Source of the DNA: Aquatica leii
Taxonomy: Eukaryota; Arthropoda; Insecta; Coleoptera; Lampyridae
Direction: 5' to 3'
Assembly: GCA_035610365.1 (NCBI GenBank)
Contig: CM069434.1
Coordinates: forward strand, 104,582,806 to 104,646,805
DNA: 64,000 nt
The position numbers and the translations under genes were made by a program. The notes under the pieces were generated by a model. It was not told where the DNA came from. It saw only the letters and a list, made by a program, of their open reading frames with translations, and searched no databases. This document shows, in pieces, positions 1-13,299 of the stretch; within the stretch, counting starts at the first letter, position 1; each line of letters begins with the position of its first letter.

Positions 1-1000
1 GTTTACGTTTTAAAAGCTTCGTTCTTGAACTGATACTAAATGATCGATACATGTATGATTTTTTTGTTTCAATAATGAACTAAAACAATTCTTTCAATAA
101 TATAATAATACATTTTCGAATGCACGTTTCAAATTTTATTGCACAATAAATATTTTTAAATACATTATCACATTGAGTTTTTTACATATTGCAAATTTCT
201 TTGATGTGGTCTTTTCACGGAAGCCTCGAAAACTGCATCAGTTACTGTTGGGCAGTGACGCCAACTGTTTGAAAACTTTCCCTCTAAAGCAATTTCAAAA
301 CCCACTAAATTCAAACTAAAACTCCCCAACTGCGACACAAGTACCTTTGGCATTGTAATTATAGGTAGCAATCAATGAACGAGCAGTTTTATAGGTCTAA
401 CGTTTACATTATTCATAACAAATAATTATTTTAAACTAACAATAACAACTAGAAATTCAGCGGTCAGCTGTTACGACTTATATATAGACATATGCATCAG
501 CACCATCTAGCAACCATTAATAGTATCATTTGATCAATTCAAATTTTTTCATAAACTTTTATTGAATACAAGTATGGAGTATGGAGAGTAGTGCAATTAA
601 AAAAAAAATACACATTAAAATTTTATCCCTAAAAATACCCCCAAAAAATTCTTCTCCCTAAAAAACTCTCTGTATAGATTTCCTAGAACGATTCTACTGT
701 TTTGAAAATAATTCAATCTTATTTAATCGATCTTCAAGCAATTCTAGTTATTCAAAAAATATTCGGATTTAACAAATCAGTTTTTAACCGGTTGCTGATT
801 ATGGGAAAAAAATTGCAAGTACTGAAACGGTTCAAAACTGATTGTGAAAAATCGGAACTCTTTCAATTTATTCACTGTCAGTTACATGTAAATGATATAA
901 AAATGGAACTAACACGAAACAACGTATTGAAACAATTGTTTTAATTTTGTGACTGTAACAGTTTCAATCCGTGTTTACTGGGTTGCCACGACATTCATTC
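1..1000. other. AT-rich stretch, nothing recognised
   Basis: I see no conserved protein motif, RNA gene or terminal repeat here. Short open frames at 168-371 (minus) and 702-944 (plus) show no family signature and are treated as chance frames. Confidence 0.5.
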
Positions 1001-1009
1001 CAAGCAACA

Positions 1010-1650
1010 ACTGCGTCCAGAACACTAGAATACTATCGAGTACTAATTGATCCAGAATCCCAAGCATCATTAATAAGAGAAGAAACAGCCTAGCCTTTGG
1101 GACTACCAAACCAAATAATTAAAACGAAAGTTACCGGTTTAAGCGGAGAACCAAACAGAACGTTACGGCAAATATCTGCAAAAATCCAAGTTTCTTTACT
1201 ACCTATTTATTTAATATAGAGTTTCTGGTATTATCGAAACTTGGGCAACAAACAGAATTAGGATGGATTATATCAGGAAATATACAACAGGCATCACAAA
1301 AAGCAACTAAGCATTCAATATAATAAACCAAACTGAAGAAGACAATTAATCAAATTTTGAAAAATCGAAGAAGCATCTACACAACGTTGCCTTTCTCAAG
1401 ATGACCAAATATGCAAAAATTACTTTAAACAAACAGTCACGAGAAATGAAGATAGTATATACACAGTCAGTAATCCATTTAAATCTGAACAAGAACGGAA
1501 ATTCAAGAAATCGAGCAGTTGCGAGAGTACTGCAACTAGAAAAAAGATAAGAAAAAGATCCTCAATTAAGAAATCAATACACTAACTTTTTGCAAAAATA
1601 TGATACGCTTAATCATATGAAGAAATCTTTACCAGAAAAGAAAGAAAATA
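1010..1650 (+). pseudogene. BEL/Pao retrotransposon pol remnant (protease to RT N-terminus)
   Basis: Decayed polyprotein of a BEL/Pao LTR retrotransposon. In shifting frames one reads an aspartic-protease-like start (VLIDPESQASLI, compare the family's LLDxGSQxxFI), a GLSGE motif, then QQTELGWIISGNIQ, which matches the QQTKLGYIVTG motif in the better preserved BEL element at 41.6 kb. Further on RAVARVLQLEKR and QYTNFLQKYDTLNHM correspond to the ALRRFTTLEKRL and SEFMTEYVHLRHM segments of that element. Stops and frameshifts interrupt it, and no YxDD motif, integrase or LTR is visible, so it is a short fragment. Family identity is by internal comparison within this window. Confidence 0.65.
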
Positions 1651-1739
1651 TTTCACTCTCGACTACCCAGCGAACGTAGCCTTTCCAGAACCTACGTACA
1701 TGCTCATAAACTTATCGATGTTCATTCCAGTGACTTTCT

Positions 1740-3470
1740 GGTTTAGTTTGTTATTGCTTTGGTTTAGATCTGGTCTTGAACAACGTTGTTATTGCCAACA
1801 AACGAGGCTAGGCGATCGATTTGGACCACTTTTGGTTTGCCTTTAGGTAGTTTTTGGATACGGTATATAATATTGTTAATACGCTGCAGAACTTCAAAAG
1901 GGCCTTTACGTTGGCTTTGCAGTTTCGGCGACAAACCACGTTTCTGTTAAAACCCTCTGTTTTCTGTCTTGACGTCATGTTTTTATTTTGCCGCTAATAA
2001 TTTCGTATTTTTCTTTATTAATTTGCTGGCACAGTCTAGAAATTTCGTTTTCCGATGTTTGTCCAAATGAGAGGTCGCATTGTAGTCGAACAAACATAAC
2101 AAGATGGTGTTTAACGTGTTTCGTAAAATGATGATAGGTATCTTAGTCTCTTTGGTATTTGGACACAACTTTAGGTAGGTATTTTCCCGTTGTTAAATTC
2201 TTCCTTTTTATCATGCTGAAAATGGAAAATGTCGTTATAGCTTTTTAATTTCCAACTGTCAACAAACTTCATAAAACCAAACAGACTCAAAGTTACAATT
2301 TTGGTCGGAATATATTTTCAACGGAATTCTAAACCGGCAGAAAAACTCTTTCACTAAAACGTCTGCGACTGTAACTGATTCATGATTGAATATGGCGTAA
2401 GTATGTAAAATGTATTTGTTTCCTTAATCAGATTCTGAAAACCTCCCTTGCCATGTGAGTGGCCATTTCTTTCGTTATGCTGCTTCATTAGTGCTTTACG
2501 CTTTTTGCCGGATCACTTCTTGATACGCAAACTGTCGTGGAAAGCTGATAAAATAGTGATACGACAACCGCGCAATTTGTTGTTATGGTTTTTTGTTAGA
2601 GAAAATAATAGACGTCAGCCATTATCTTATTTTCCATTTACTTTCGTTAACATTAATTAATTATCCGCCTGTGTAGAATAGTGGAAATAAAGTTCTTGAG
2701 GTAATATTCTTGTTTCCATCGAACCGTAGTGCCCTGGCAATAGCGGGTAGCTATTTATGTTTTCGGGACACGACACAAATTGTCTATTTACGGCACCATT
2801 TAATGACATTCTCTTTGCAGTTCACCCAATAGAATCTTTACGCCAAAGTATCCTCCTGATGTACTATCGTGAAAATGCTGAACCTCTCTGACACTCGGCT
2901 CTTCGGCACTATCAACTGCAGTGCCTTTACCTCTAGCAATTTCTTAAGAAATAAGTTTTCTACTCTCAGAAGGTCTCACTGCGCTCAGTATGCCCAAAGC
3001 ACTACGTTTTCCCAGGTTGGTCGTCAGCCGTTTGATTTCCAGTTCAGGAGTAGTATTCATTCGAGATCGTTTTTTTGTTTATGACGGGACTGCTCAGTTA
3101 CTCACTTGTCATCAACCATAGCAGTTCTTTGGAAACATTCAATCATTTTTTCTAGTTGTAAACAATGCTGCAGCCTTTCAGATACGGTCTTCTGGACAAT
3201 GTATTATCGTTCCGATTACTGCTTCCGGTACGCTTTTTTTGATTCATAGTCCCATTTAGGTAATGTTTCAATCTATCTTAGCACTTGTTTTTCGAATTAC
3301 AAAACTACGCTAACTATTTTAATGCAGCGCGGTTTGTGTCCATACAAGTATTTATAATAGTGCTCTATGAACTTAACAACTGCTAACAGTTCTCTTCTAG
3401 TCACGCAGTAATTGCTCTCTTGCCTGGACAAAATTTTGTTAAAGTCACGATTCCTTGTCTATCTTGCACC
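1740..3470 (-). pseudogene. Ty3/gypsy pol remnant: RNase H and integrase half
   Basis: Minus-strand continuation of the gypsy element whose protease/RT half lies at 4690-6170. Reading right to left there is RNase H (ILSRQESNYCVTRREL then AVVKFIEHYYKYLYGHK, about 3450-3310), an integrase zinc-binding region (SGGYFGVK then ENVIKWCRK, about 2870-2750), weak integrase core sequence, and at 1930-1780 the integrase C-terminal GPF/Y-type module (GLSPKLQSQRKGPFEVLQRI, ending KVVQIDRLA). Several stops and frameshifts break it. No LTR was found on this side. A LINE has inserted between this half and the RT half. Confidence 0.75.
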
Positions 3471-3474
3471 TGAA

Positions 3475-4675
3475 AAAGGACTTCCCTATGACCAGACTAA
3501 CACAGTCCCTCAAAAAGAGAGGGATAAACGACTTTATCATTTAATGGATAAACAACATGCTAAACGAAGGAATTTAAATATCTCCAGTATTCAGTTAAAT
3601 GGAACTACCATTCTCCTCTCCAAGGAGGTTAAATAACTGCGGGTGACACTGAACCAAAAATAAACGTGGAAAAGTTACTTGTCCAAAACGATCAAAAAGG
3701 CTATAAAAACTTTATGGTCTTGCCGCCAAATCGTTGGCAAAACGTAGGGTTTGAACCCCAGCATAACCAATTGGATCTACAAACAAGTCGTTAGACGTGG
3801 AGTTTTCTATGCGTTTGAAGTTTGGTGGAGAAAAGTAGACCAAAGTACCGCGCAAGCAAAGCTGGTAAAGGTGCAAAGGCTAGCATGTCTGACCATCATA
3901 GGCGCCATGAAATCATCACCCACCGCTGCGATGGAAATACGTCTCAGCTTGACTCCCCTACGAGTAGCAATTAATCAAACTACATGAAGTACATCATTTC
4001 AAAAAAGGCAAACTTAAAGGTCATCTGGAACTGGACTACCAAAAATCGATGCAAACAAAATATATGCATCATGTCGGACAGCCAAGCGGCATTAAAAGCA
4101 CTGCAAAGAAACAGCGTAAGATCACGCATGCTTCACGAGTGTTATCAATCCCTAAACCAACTGGCGGACAAAAATAAAGTTGAATTTTTTTGGGTGCCAA
4201 AGCAATGTGGAAGCAGATCAGCAAGTAAAATTAGGTGCGCTAAAACCCTTTATAGGGCCTCCTTCCACGTATGGCTTTAACCAAAAAGACTATCAGGAGG
4301 TTATCACCAACTGGGCCAACAAAGCAATCAACAGAAATTGGAACAAAATGCCGGGTCTAAAATATTCAAAAAAGTTTCTTTGCCCTAACAAAAAGAGGGG
4401 TAAGAAAGTTATAAAGTTAAGAAGAAAAGAATTAAAACTTCTCTGTGGTATACTAACAGGACACATCTGTACTGTAGTGAAGATGTAGAGCGTATGGACC
4501 ACATTATCATGAGGTGCCCAGCTTTGTGCCTAAAGAAACAAAATCATCTAGATTTCATCTTCATCTCGGAAGAAAAACTACTAATTCTTCTGACTAAGGA
4601 CCTGACCGAATTCGTCAAAGACATAGATCTCTCCTGAGTCCAACTAGAGGGGGGCACAAAAAATCTAATTTGGTT
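3475..4675 (+). mobile_element. 5'-truncated LINE (RNase H-bearing I/R1-like clade) inside gypsy
   Basis: Plus-strand 3' part of a non-LTR retrotransposon. It begins in the RT thumb/connection region (KTIKKAIKTLW; WRKVDQSTAQAKLVKVQRLA; SSPTAAMEIRLSLTPL), then carries an RNase H domain (IMSDSQAALKAL, about 4070; EFFWVPK then NVEADQQ), then the typical C-terminal tail with LKLLCGILTGHICT and a Cys/His motif near 4500. It ends near a GGGGGCAC-containing 3' sequence at about 4650. Flanking DNA on both sides reads as gypsy pol on the opposite strand, so this is an insertion. Frameshifts make it non-functional. Exact ends are uncertain by about 30 bp. Confidence 0.7.
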
Positions 4676-4689
4676 TTTATAGAATTCAC

Positions 4690-6170
4690 CCTACTTCTGA
4701 TTAAAAAATGACTAGACTACTTGAATTAGTATCCAAAACAAATTTTCCATTTTCTATTGAATATGCGTTTTTGTAGTCTTTATTCCATCTAAATTCTGTA
4801 CTTTCTTTGGTCAATTTTATCCAAGGCTTGGTAGTATTGGCAAATAAGGGAACAAGTCGTTTATAATAAGTGCACAACCTAAGGAAACTTGAAGTTTATC
4901 GATTAGTCTTTGCTATGTTTGACCTACTCAAAGTTTTAACTTTGTCTGGGTCAGCTTTTGTTTACTTTTTTCTTAAATACGTAGCATTTCTGTAGGCTTA
5001 CTTTTAGATTTGCCCTACGTAGTCGTTGAAACACTTCCTTTAAGTTGTACAAATGCTCTTCAAACAACCTTCCGACCACAATCACGTCGTTTAAGATAAA
5101 CCGTGCATATCTTCGAATACAATTCTAGTAAAATGGTCTGTATCTGAACCTCAGAAGCGTTACGCAGACCGAAGGGCACAACAGTGTATTGCCAAAAATC
5201 AGTTGCATTTCTAAAAACGGCTTTTTGAAGGTTTCTGGGTTCCAATTCTACTTGTCAGTAATTACTTTTCAAATCCAACGTAGGGATCAAAGGTAACTGT
5301 CCTTTTTGGTAACATTGTTAAGCTGTCTCTAGTCTACGCAAAACCTTGTTTTTTTATTTCTTTATTTACTGGTATCACTGGGATACTCATGTATTGTTCA
5401 CACCTATTTTCTTCATATCCGTAATTATTTCTTTGGCTTGTTCTTAATTTGCCAAAAGAAGTCGACGTGGATGTTGTTGTATCGGCCGAGTGTTTTTGGT
5501 ATTAATTTTGTGCTCCACCATGTCAGTTCTTCTTTTAAAACCACTCTCTAGCGCAAACACATCTTTATACTGCTAGATCAGGGCTTTAACTTTAGTCAGC
5601 TGGTTTTGGCTGAAGTTTTGGCACTTGGATGTAAGAATCTCTAATAGATGTAAATAACTCTTTGGCGACGCAGCTTCACTAAATTTTACGCATTTCACAA
5701 TTTGTGATACACGAGTATATTGGCATACTATGGTCTTCTTGTTTAATGTTATCAGATCCAAGCTGACATTCAAGATCCTTACTTATACCGTGTATTTGAT
5801 TTGTATTAATGTTCTGCCAACTATTAGTCTTTTTTTTAACAAATTCGCCTTCCATTGGTTTAATAGCACGAATGTAGTCATTCCATACAGACAGAATCAC
5901 GCCTTCGCACAATAAGACTCGTACGGTTATCTTTTCTGACGAATGAAAAAAAATGTTTTTGTCATCAATTTTAAAGACATTATTTTTAATTTCCAAATGA
6001 AACCCATACTTTTTTATAACGTCTATTCCTAGGATACCTTCTTCTGTAATCTCGGCTACCAGTACTTGATGGTCGATTATTCCATTTCCCAAAGCAATGG
6101 TTGTTTTTACTTGTCCGCGAGTAAATGTTTTTTTGAACGAATCTAAGTTTTTGTCGCTCTTGTGTCAAAC
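4690..6170 (-). pseudogene. Ty3/gypsy pol remnant: protease and reverse transcriptase half
   Basis: Reading right to left: a retropepsin region whose active-site triad reads DTR (LFDTRATK, about 6165-6150) where DTG is normal, followed by the protease C-terminal signature ILGIDVIKKYGFHLEI (about 6025-5980). RT pieces follow: QYTVVPFGLRNA (about 5200-5160), then LCTYYKRLVPLFANTTKPW and TEFRWNKDYKNAYS (about 4875-4750), then GKFVLDTN near 4730, which is the start of RNase H. The frame is broken in several places. The upstream gag was not recognised. Confidence 0.75.
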
Positions 6171-6779
6171 AGTGTGTAATTTATTTTAAAAATTAGTAAT
6201 TATAGTTTGTTGACAGTTACTTATAATAATGACGACAGAATTATTCGTGTACCCAAAATCAAATTTTAAGTAAACGTGTTTTTTATAGTGTAATATTAAA
6301 CCTGATATACTTATTGCTAGAAATTTGAAATTAGGCTGATAAAGTTTGTTTCTTGTCGTTTTGGTAATCATCTCGTGATCTTCTTCACAAGATTTTTGCA
6401 ACTGTTTTGTTTGCCCTTACATTTGAGTATTTATACTAATTGCTCGTTCTTTTTCTCCGTTCCGTACCGTTTTGACGGATCGGCGGAATCTAAACAGTTT
6501 TAAATCACAGGGCATGCAATCGATTTTGACAAAACCAAGACACTTACTAGAGTCAGACACCTTTGGCCAAAAATCTACAGAAAAGCGATAGAGATCCAGA
6601 AAGTCAATAGGAACAAAGGTATAGAGCTTTCTTTTACCTAAAAAGATTTACTCTGACCGGTCTATAAATCTTGGTAACATTTCAAAAAATATTGATATTT
6701 TAATAAAAGTATGTATCAATTGCTATAGGTGCGGTTTGGCGTCAAATATAGTCAACATTTTTATGTCAGATAATACCTT

Positions 6780-9725
6780 TTTGATCTGATCATAGATACA
6801 TTCGATTCAACATTGAATCAGACAGGAAACTCGTAATGGAATACAGAAACCCGAGAAAAACCGACTGGAATTTGTTCAACGAAACTTTAGCTAAATCAGG
6901 GACTGTCCCACAGTTGCAAGATCAACGCACGAGCTAGATGAGGGATAGTATTGTTAATTCATTAAAATCCGCATTTGAAGCTAGTTGCTCAAAAACTGTC
7001 AAACGAATCCCAAACAAGATAACTTGATGGAACAGGAAACTTGACAAAGCAAGGGCACGCACCAGAAGGCTATTTAATACAGTAAAAAAAAGCGGAAACT
7101 GAGATGAATACAAAACCAGCCTCACAACATACAACAATGCTATAAAAAAAGCAAAAAGAGACTCATGGAGAAGGTACTGTAGGGACGTAGAAAACGAACC
7201 TACAAGTTCTCGACTCCAAAAGACTCTGGGCAAAGGCCGCACTGGAAACATTGGTTCTTTGCTGACCGAAAATGGAAAGTTTACAGACTCGGTTGAAGGT
7301 ACTTTGCAAGAACTACTGCAAAAACACTATCCGGCTTCGTCGTTAACTGAAGTTTCTAAGCACCAGGACTTAAAGTATTAAACAGATGGACATCCAAAAA
7401 GAACTGGGACTTGGCGAAAAAATAATCAATCCTGAAAACCTAGAATGGGGAATCAATACGTTTAAACCCTTTCAGTCTCCAGGAGCCGATGGAATTTATC
7501 CCATCATGCTGCAAAAAAGATTTGCTGCTCTTCGAAACGCAGTATGCGAAATTCTCAGAACCAGCTTAGCACTTTCGCACATACCAAACAGCTGGCGGAT
7601 TGTCAAGGTGGTATTTATACCAAAGCCAGGGAGATCTACGTACGCCCAGGCAAAATTCTACAGATCGATCAGCTTAACTTCTTTTTTTATAAAACAATTT
7701 GAAGAAGTAGACGGCAGGTATATACGGGACGGAGCACTAAAGGCTTCGCCTCTGCACCGAAACCAGTATCCTTACCAATCTGGAAAATCTTGCGAGCTAG
7801 CAATTCACCAACTAGTATAACAATGATATTGCATTGGGAGCTTTTCTAGATAATGAAGGAGAATTTGAGAATACTACCTTCAGCTCAATTGCAAGGGCAA
7901 TGGAAAAAAAATGAATCACACTTCTAGTCCGAAACTGGGTCAACTCAATGCTCAGGAATCGGACGGTAACAGCTATTTTGTACGGTAGCACCGTGGCTGG
8001 CGGATGCCCACAAAGCGGGGTGCTTTCACCCTTACTGTAGTGCCTCGTCATGGACGGCCTACTACAAGACGGCGGGGTATTTGCTTTAGGATACGCTGAC
8101 GATCTCACCATTATCACAAACGGGAAGTTTGGGGCAACTGTATCGAACATAATGCAAAGTGCACTAAACACCGTCAAAAAATAGTGCAAAAAAGATCAGT
8201 GAACCCAACAAAGACGGCAAGTGTTCCGTTTACTAAACGACAGAAAACGGATGACATAAAACTACCTACGATGTACAGAGTTACGCTTTCGATGACAAAA
8301 GAAGTCAAATAACTGAGATTTACTCTTGATACTAGACTGACTTTCAATGCTCATCTAGAAAAATTCACAACGAAGGCCATTGAAACCCACAATGACCAAA
8401 TGATTATATACTGTGGTAACAAGACCCATCATCACATACGGCGCGCTTGTATAAGGTGAGAGAACCAACCTGAAAAGCACAGCTGCACAGAGAATGCCAT
8501 GTCTACTGATAACAGGAGCGATAAGAACCACGCCCACAGCAGCCATAGAACCACTACTTTCACTTTTAGCATTACACGTCGTTGTACTGATGGAAGCAAG
8601 ACAAGCAACATACAGGCTGCACATTAATGAGCACGCGTCAATTACTGGGAAAAACAAACCGGGTATATACAACGTGCTGCGCGAAGAAACAATCTTAACT
8701 ATGAGATCCGACTTCACAAAAACTTATCACATTTTAAAGAAATTTAAAGTGATAATAGCGTCACAAGACGAGTGGACAAAAAACATTTAGCCGGGCGCGG
8801 TTAAACGAACTATCTGGTACACAGATGGATCGTTACGATACCGGAGCAGGAGTATATGGAGGCAAGCACCATGGGAAGCAATTTTCGCTGACTTTAGGTC
8901 AATATGCATCCGCTTTCCAAGCTGAAGTTGCTGCTATTGACTGGTGTTTCAGGAACATTATCGACTCGAAATCATACACAAATGGGCCAATATCAATCAT
9001 GTCTGACAGCCAAGCAGCATTACTGGCGCTAAGATCACCAGTAATAAAGTCTTAACTGATTATGGCATGCATAAACAGTCTGGAAATATTGGCAACTCGC
9101 CAACCAGTGCAGCTCATCTGGATATCAAAAGACCAGAAGGTAAAGGGTAACCTAATGGTGAACGCACTAGCAAAAAAGAACACAACACGGACATATATCG
9201 AACGTGAACCCATTTTCGGAATCGCATACGAGATCGGAAAAGAAATAATTTGCAGCAAACTTACAGCGGAGCATAAAAAAATATGGAAAATCTCTTCAGG
9301 GATGAGACACACAAAACTCTTCCTTACAGAGCCACAATTAAACACTCAAACTGCACTATCAAGCATGAGTCGACAAAAATTAAGGAAACTCACGGGTCTA
9401 ATTACAGGGCACTGTGGCCTTAACAAACATATGCATAAAATGGGATTGCAAATCAGCCCTCTATGCCGCGGATGCTTGGAGGACGACGACGAGACTTCGC
9501 AGCATCTGCTGCGCAAATGCGAAGCGTATCAAACGCAACGCACAACGATTCTCGAAAAACCATAGCTAACCAATGATGAGTTGAAAAAAGCCCCTTGGAA
9601 TAAACTTCTGGACTTCATTGACAAAATAGAACTGATGAGGGAGTAATAAATCAGAAGTGCACAAAAGGACCAAGGAGACCGCAGTGCAGGAGCGCTAGAC
9701 GAACCACCTCTTAAAATAAATTAAA
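6780..9725 (+). pseudogene. LINE ORF2 remnant (endonuclease tail, RT, RNase H; I/R1-like clade)
   Basis: Long but frameshifted ORF2 of a non-LTR retrotransposon. In order: end of the APE-type endonuclease (SDHRYIRFNIES, about 6785); the linker (SLLTENGKFTDSVEGTLQEL, about 7255-7315); RT fingers/palm at 7386-7820 (FKPFQSPGADGIYPIMLQ, NSWRIVKVVFIPKPG); the RT active-site area near 8090 (GYADDLT); thumb (TTPTAAIEPLLSLLAL, about 8530); RNase H (YTDGS at about 8815, MSDSQAALLAL at about 9000); and a C-terminal knuckle CRGCLEDDDETSQHLLRKC at about 9460-9515. The clade matches the LINE at 3475-4675, but sequences differ enough to be separate families. Stops and at least three frameshifts leave it dead. 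The 5' end is missing. Confidence 0.8.
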
Positions 9726-9729
9726 AAAA

Positions 9730-12700
9730 ATATGTCAGATAATTGTTACTCAATAGTATTAGTTTGTAAATGAGGAACATGTTTGACAATTTTTGATAAT
9801 TTGAAAAAATAGTTATCATTACTAACTAGAGAATGTCTAGATAACATTTTAGCGTATTGCTGTTATCTAAATATGTTACCCATTTTTTCTTTTAATTAAC
9901 TAAAAGTGTGTTGAGACATATATTTTATACTCTGAAAAATTGATTAGAGAAAATATTGAACCAAACACTTCTATTTTTTTGCAGATAATTCTATTGTGGT
10001 TTAGAAAGAGGTTGATGCCAACCCTATCATACTAGCTTCAATTTATCATAGTTGAAAAAAATTATTGTTTTTAAATTATTTTCACGTTTACTATTTACCT
10101 TTATAAGTATGTACTAATAAAAGATTAGAAAACTTTGAAAAGGTAAAGAACACAAGACAGACGTTACCACGATTCATGAAAAATTGTAATAATCATTGGC
10201 TGTTTTTTTATATTCTATCTACAACACTTTTTTCCGAAATGTGAACGATCAACACTTTACATCTTAACTTCTACAAAATCTCAACCTAAAAATGTTGATG
10301 TTTTTGCCGTAAAAGTAATATTTGCAGCCACGTCATTGGTTGAGTTCATTTTGTGTTTTGATTTCCTCCGAAAGTGTTTCTGTCTTCTTTCTTGTTTTAC
10401 TGGTTTTTGGTTTTGTTGCAACAATAGTTTCTATTGTGACTTTGTTAGTTCCAGCATTTCCATGTGATTTTTCTTCGTAATTACTTCATTCAGGTGATCT
10501 GTACTTACTTTATACTGCAGTCACGTAATCATTTGTATGGACTTGCTTTGTGGTACTAGTGCAAACGTTTTCATAAAATCTATTATAGAGCGGCCATTCT
10601 CACTCTCGCTTTTTTTTCTGTAAAATACCGTCCTGTGTTTCTTTTCTGTTTCAACTCTGGTTCATACTATTAGTTTTTTTATACACTCGTCTCATTCTTA
10701 CGATTTTAATTTTTTAACTTTTTTATGGGCCATTCTTTTAAATCTGGTTCACAAACTGATATCTTAACAAAATCTCCATATCTTTTAGTTTCATCTTTGA
10801 CTGTATTGTTTTTTTTTGAAATTCTTTCATAATCTTCTGGGCTTTTTTATTGTTAATAATGAAGAACTGCTACTTTTTATGCTGATCTCACTGTAGACTT
10901 CCACGATGACGTTAAAATTCTTAATTTTTTTGTTTATTTTAATTATTTTTGTTTATTAGAATTTTTAGTTACTAAAAATAAAATTGTAATTTTTTCTTGA
11001 AGACATGGAACGCGGTCAAACTGTTTTGGAAAACTTTACCTTACTTTATGAGTAGTTTTCATTTTTCTGAATATTTTTCACATTTTTCATCTTGCGATAC
11101 TAACTCTTTGTTGTGTTCAGTGTTCAGAAAAGCTTGCACTTAGATCTCTTTTGTTTCAAAATTCTTTAATTGTTCGATTCTGTTTTGTCGTTATCTTTTT
11201 TTTAATTGTTTTTTAAACAAAATTTTATTCGTTTGACACCATGAATTTAACACTTCTGGATTCATTATTTTTAGTCTTTAAAAGTACTACTTCTATTCTA
11301 TTTTGTTATATTAGGTTGCTCACCTGTATTTCTGAAGAGAAATAACCATTACATGTTTTGAAATAAAATTTGTTAAAATAATTAGAAATGCATTTTGATT
11401 TTTTAATACATAAGAAGGTAAATATTATTAAACAATTTGTTATCATTTGTAAACAATAAAAATATATTTAGTTTTAATGTAATAGTTGGTGACTGAGTAT
11501 GAATACCTAAAATCACTAGCTAAAACTAATCAAACTAAAATGTTGCATTACTAGTTCGATAAAAAACGTCTAATCAAAATTCAAAACAAAAACGTGTTTC
11601 TACCAGTTTTAATCTAAAGAACACGTTTTATATAGTAAAAGTTAGAAACTCAGTCAGTTCGCGACCTCGCTTACTATAAATTTAGTTATTTGTAAAAAAT
11701 GTGCTTATCTTTAAAACAAGTTCAAAATAAGTAAACATAAATATTTTGATAAAAATGAAAATGTGAATCAGAACATGTGGCTGTCGAATTAGTAGTACAA
11801 CGAACGTTGTCACAATTGTACAAAATTATTGTATTAAATTACGTAAAACAATGTATGTAGTTATCTAAAATGCAAAATAATTACTTTTTAATAAAAACTT
11901 AATTATAGTTTTGATATAAACACTTGTGGTAAGTAATTCTATTATCGATAGTACAATTTATAATAATTATGTCCTGTTGCATGTAAACATGCATTATTAC
12001 AAAATTATTCGTGTGTTCATTAGAAAGTAGAAAATGACATGAATAATTTTAGTAATTGAATTGTTATAACACTTAAAAAATAAGCAGTGTTGCCTAGTTT
12101 ATATTTTTTTGTATTGTTTTGTAGATTGGTTGTATTAAATATACGATGCAAATTTATATTAAAAGTAGAATTAGGAAAAAAGTCACGCTCAGTATTTTTA
12201 CAATTTACTGTTAGATTATTAGAAATATGCATCAATAATATAGTTATTACTGTTGTTTGTGCTCTAATTTTGTCAAAATATGCGTTAATTATTAACTAAT
12301 GCGTTATGATGCAAAGTTCAGGTTTTTACCAGTAACATTTAAATTTCACAACTGTTATTAATATACAAACATTAAGCAATAATAGTTATTTATTATATTT
12401 TCTAGTAAAAACTCGTATTTACGATACTTATAACTTTAAAAAACTATGCTAAATACAATACTCGATGTTCAAACTACAACACACGTTATGAAGTTAATGT
12501 AAAAACCTATTTCATCAACAATGAGTTAATTTTTTAGAAAATGTATTAGTTCGTTTTGAAAATTGCTATACTTCTGATACTTAATGATTTTCCGTACTTT
12601 ATTTAAAATAAATTAAAAAAAAAACCATAAGACAGAATAGCAAAATAGTAATTTATGTAACGTGTAAAACTATGTTCTTTTTTAAAGAAAATTTGAAAAA

Positions 12701-13280
12701 AATCCCAGAAATACTACATTTATTACTGAATCTGTCAAACTTGACATTAACTTTAACGTTTTCACTTTGCCACTCTAGAGTTTTTTTGCCCATTACGTAA
12801 CTACACCAACTAACGAATATTGACGTTTGCGATGTTGGCAACACAAAAAATTACATTTATTTACCTTTCAACGATAATTTTTAAGTTAATAATAATTCAG
12901 CTGATATGTTATTATCTATAAAATATATTATTTGTTATAAATAATTTATCACCGTAGACTAAATAATAAAGACTTTGTGCGTTGAGAGATTAGAAATGTG
13001 CATTAATTATAACAATAAAAACTTAATAACATTTTTTTTTAATTTGCGTAATAAAAAAAGATTTATTTCATTCTAATTACATAGATAGTCTTTTTTCACA
13101 TTATGTTCCCGGATGTTTTGTTCTTGGAATAAACGTCAATAAAACGTTTATTATTTGCATTAAATGTGTTTGTAGAAATACAAAATATTAGTTTCTTTAC
13201 AGACTGTCAAAATTAATTTATTATGAATTTACTTATACAGAAATGATGTTTTGGAATTTAAAATTATAATCTATGCCAAG
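9730..13280. other. AT-rich gene-free stretch
   Basis: Low-complexity AT-rich DNA. On the minus strand between about 11,350 and 10,250 there is slightly less biased sequence with Lys/Glu-rich short frames that could be a very old ORF, but I cannot assign it. Open frames at 12,020-12,300 and 12,653-12,844 have no recognisable motif. Confidence 0.5.
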
Positions 13281-13299
13281 TTAGCTAGCAAAAGCTTTA

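Noticed and set aside
10250..11350. Possible old minus-strand ORF
   Set aside because: Lys/Glu-rich short frames with many stops and no block that I can match to any family.
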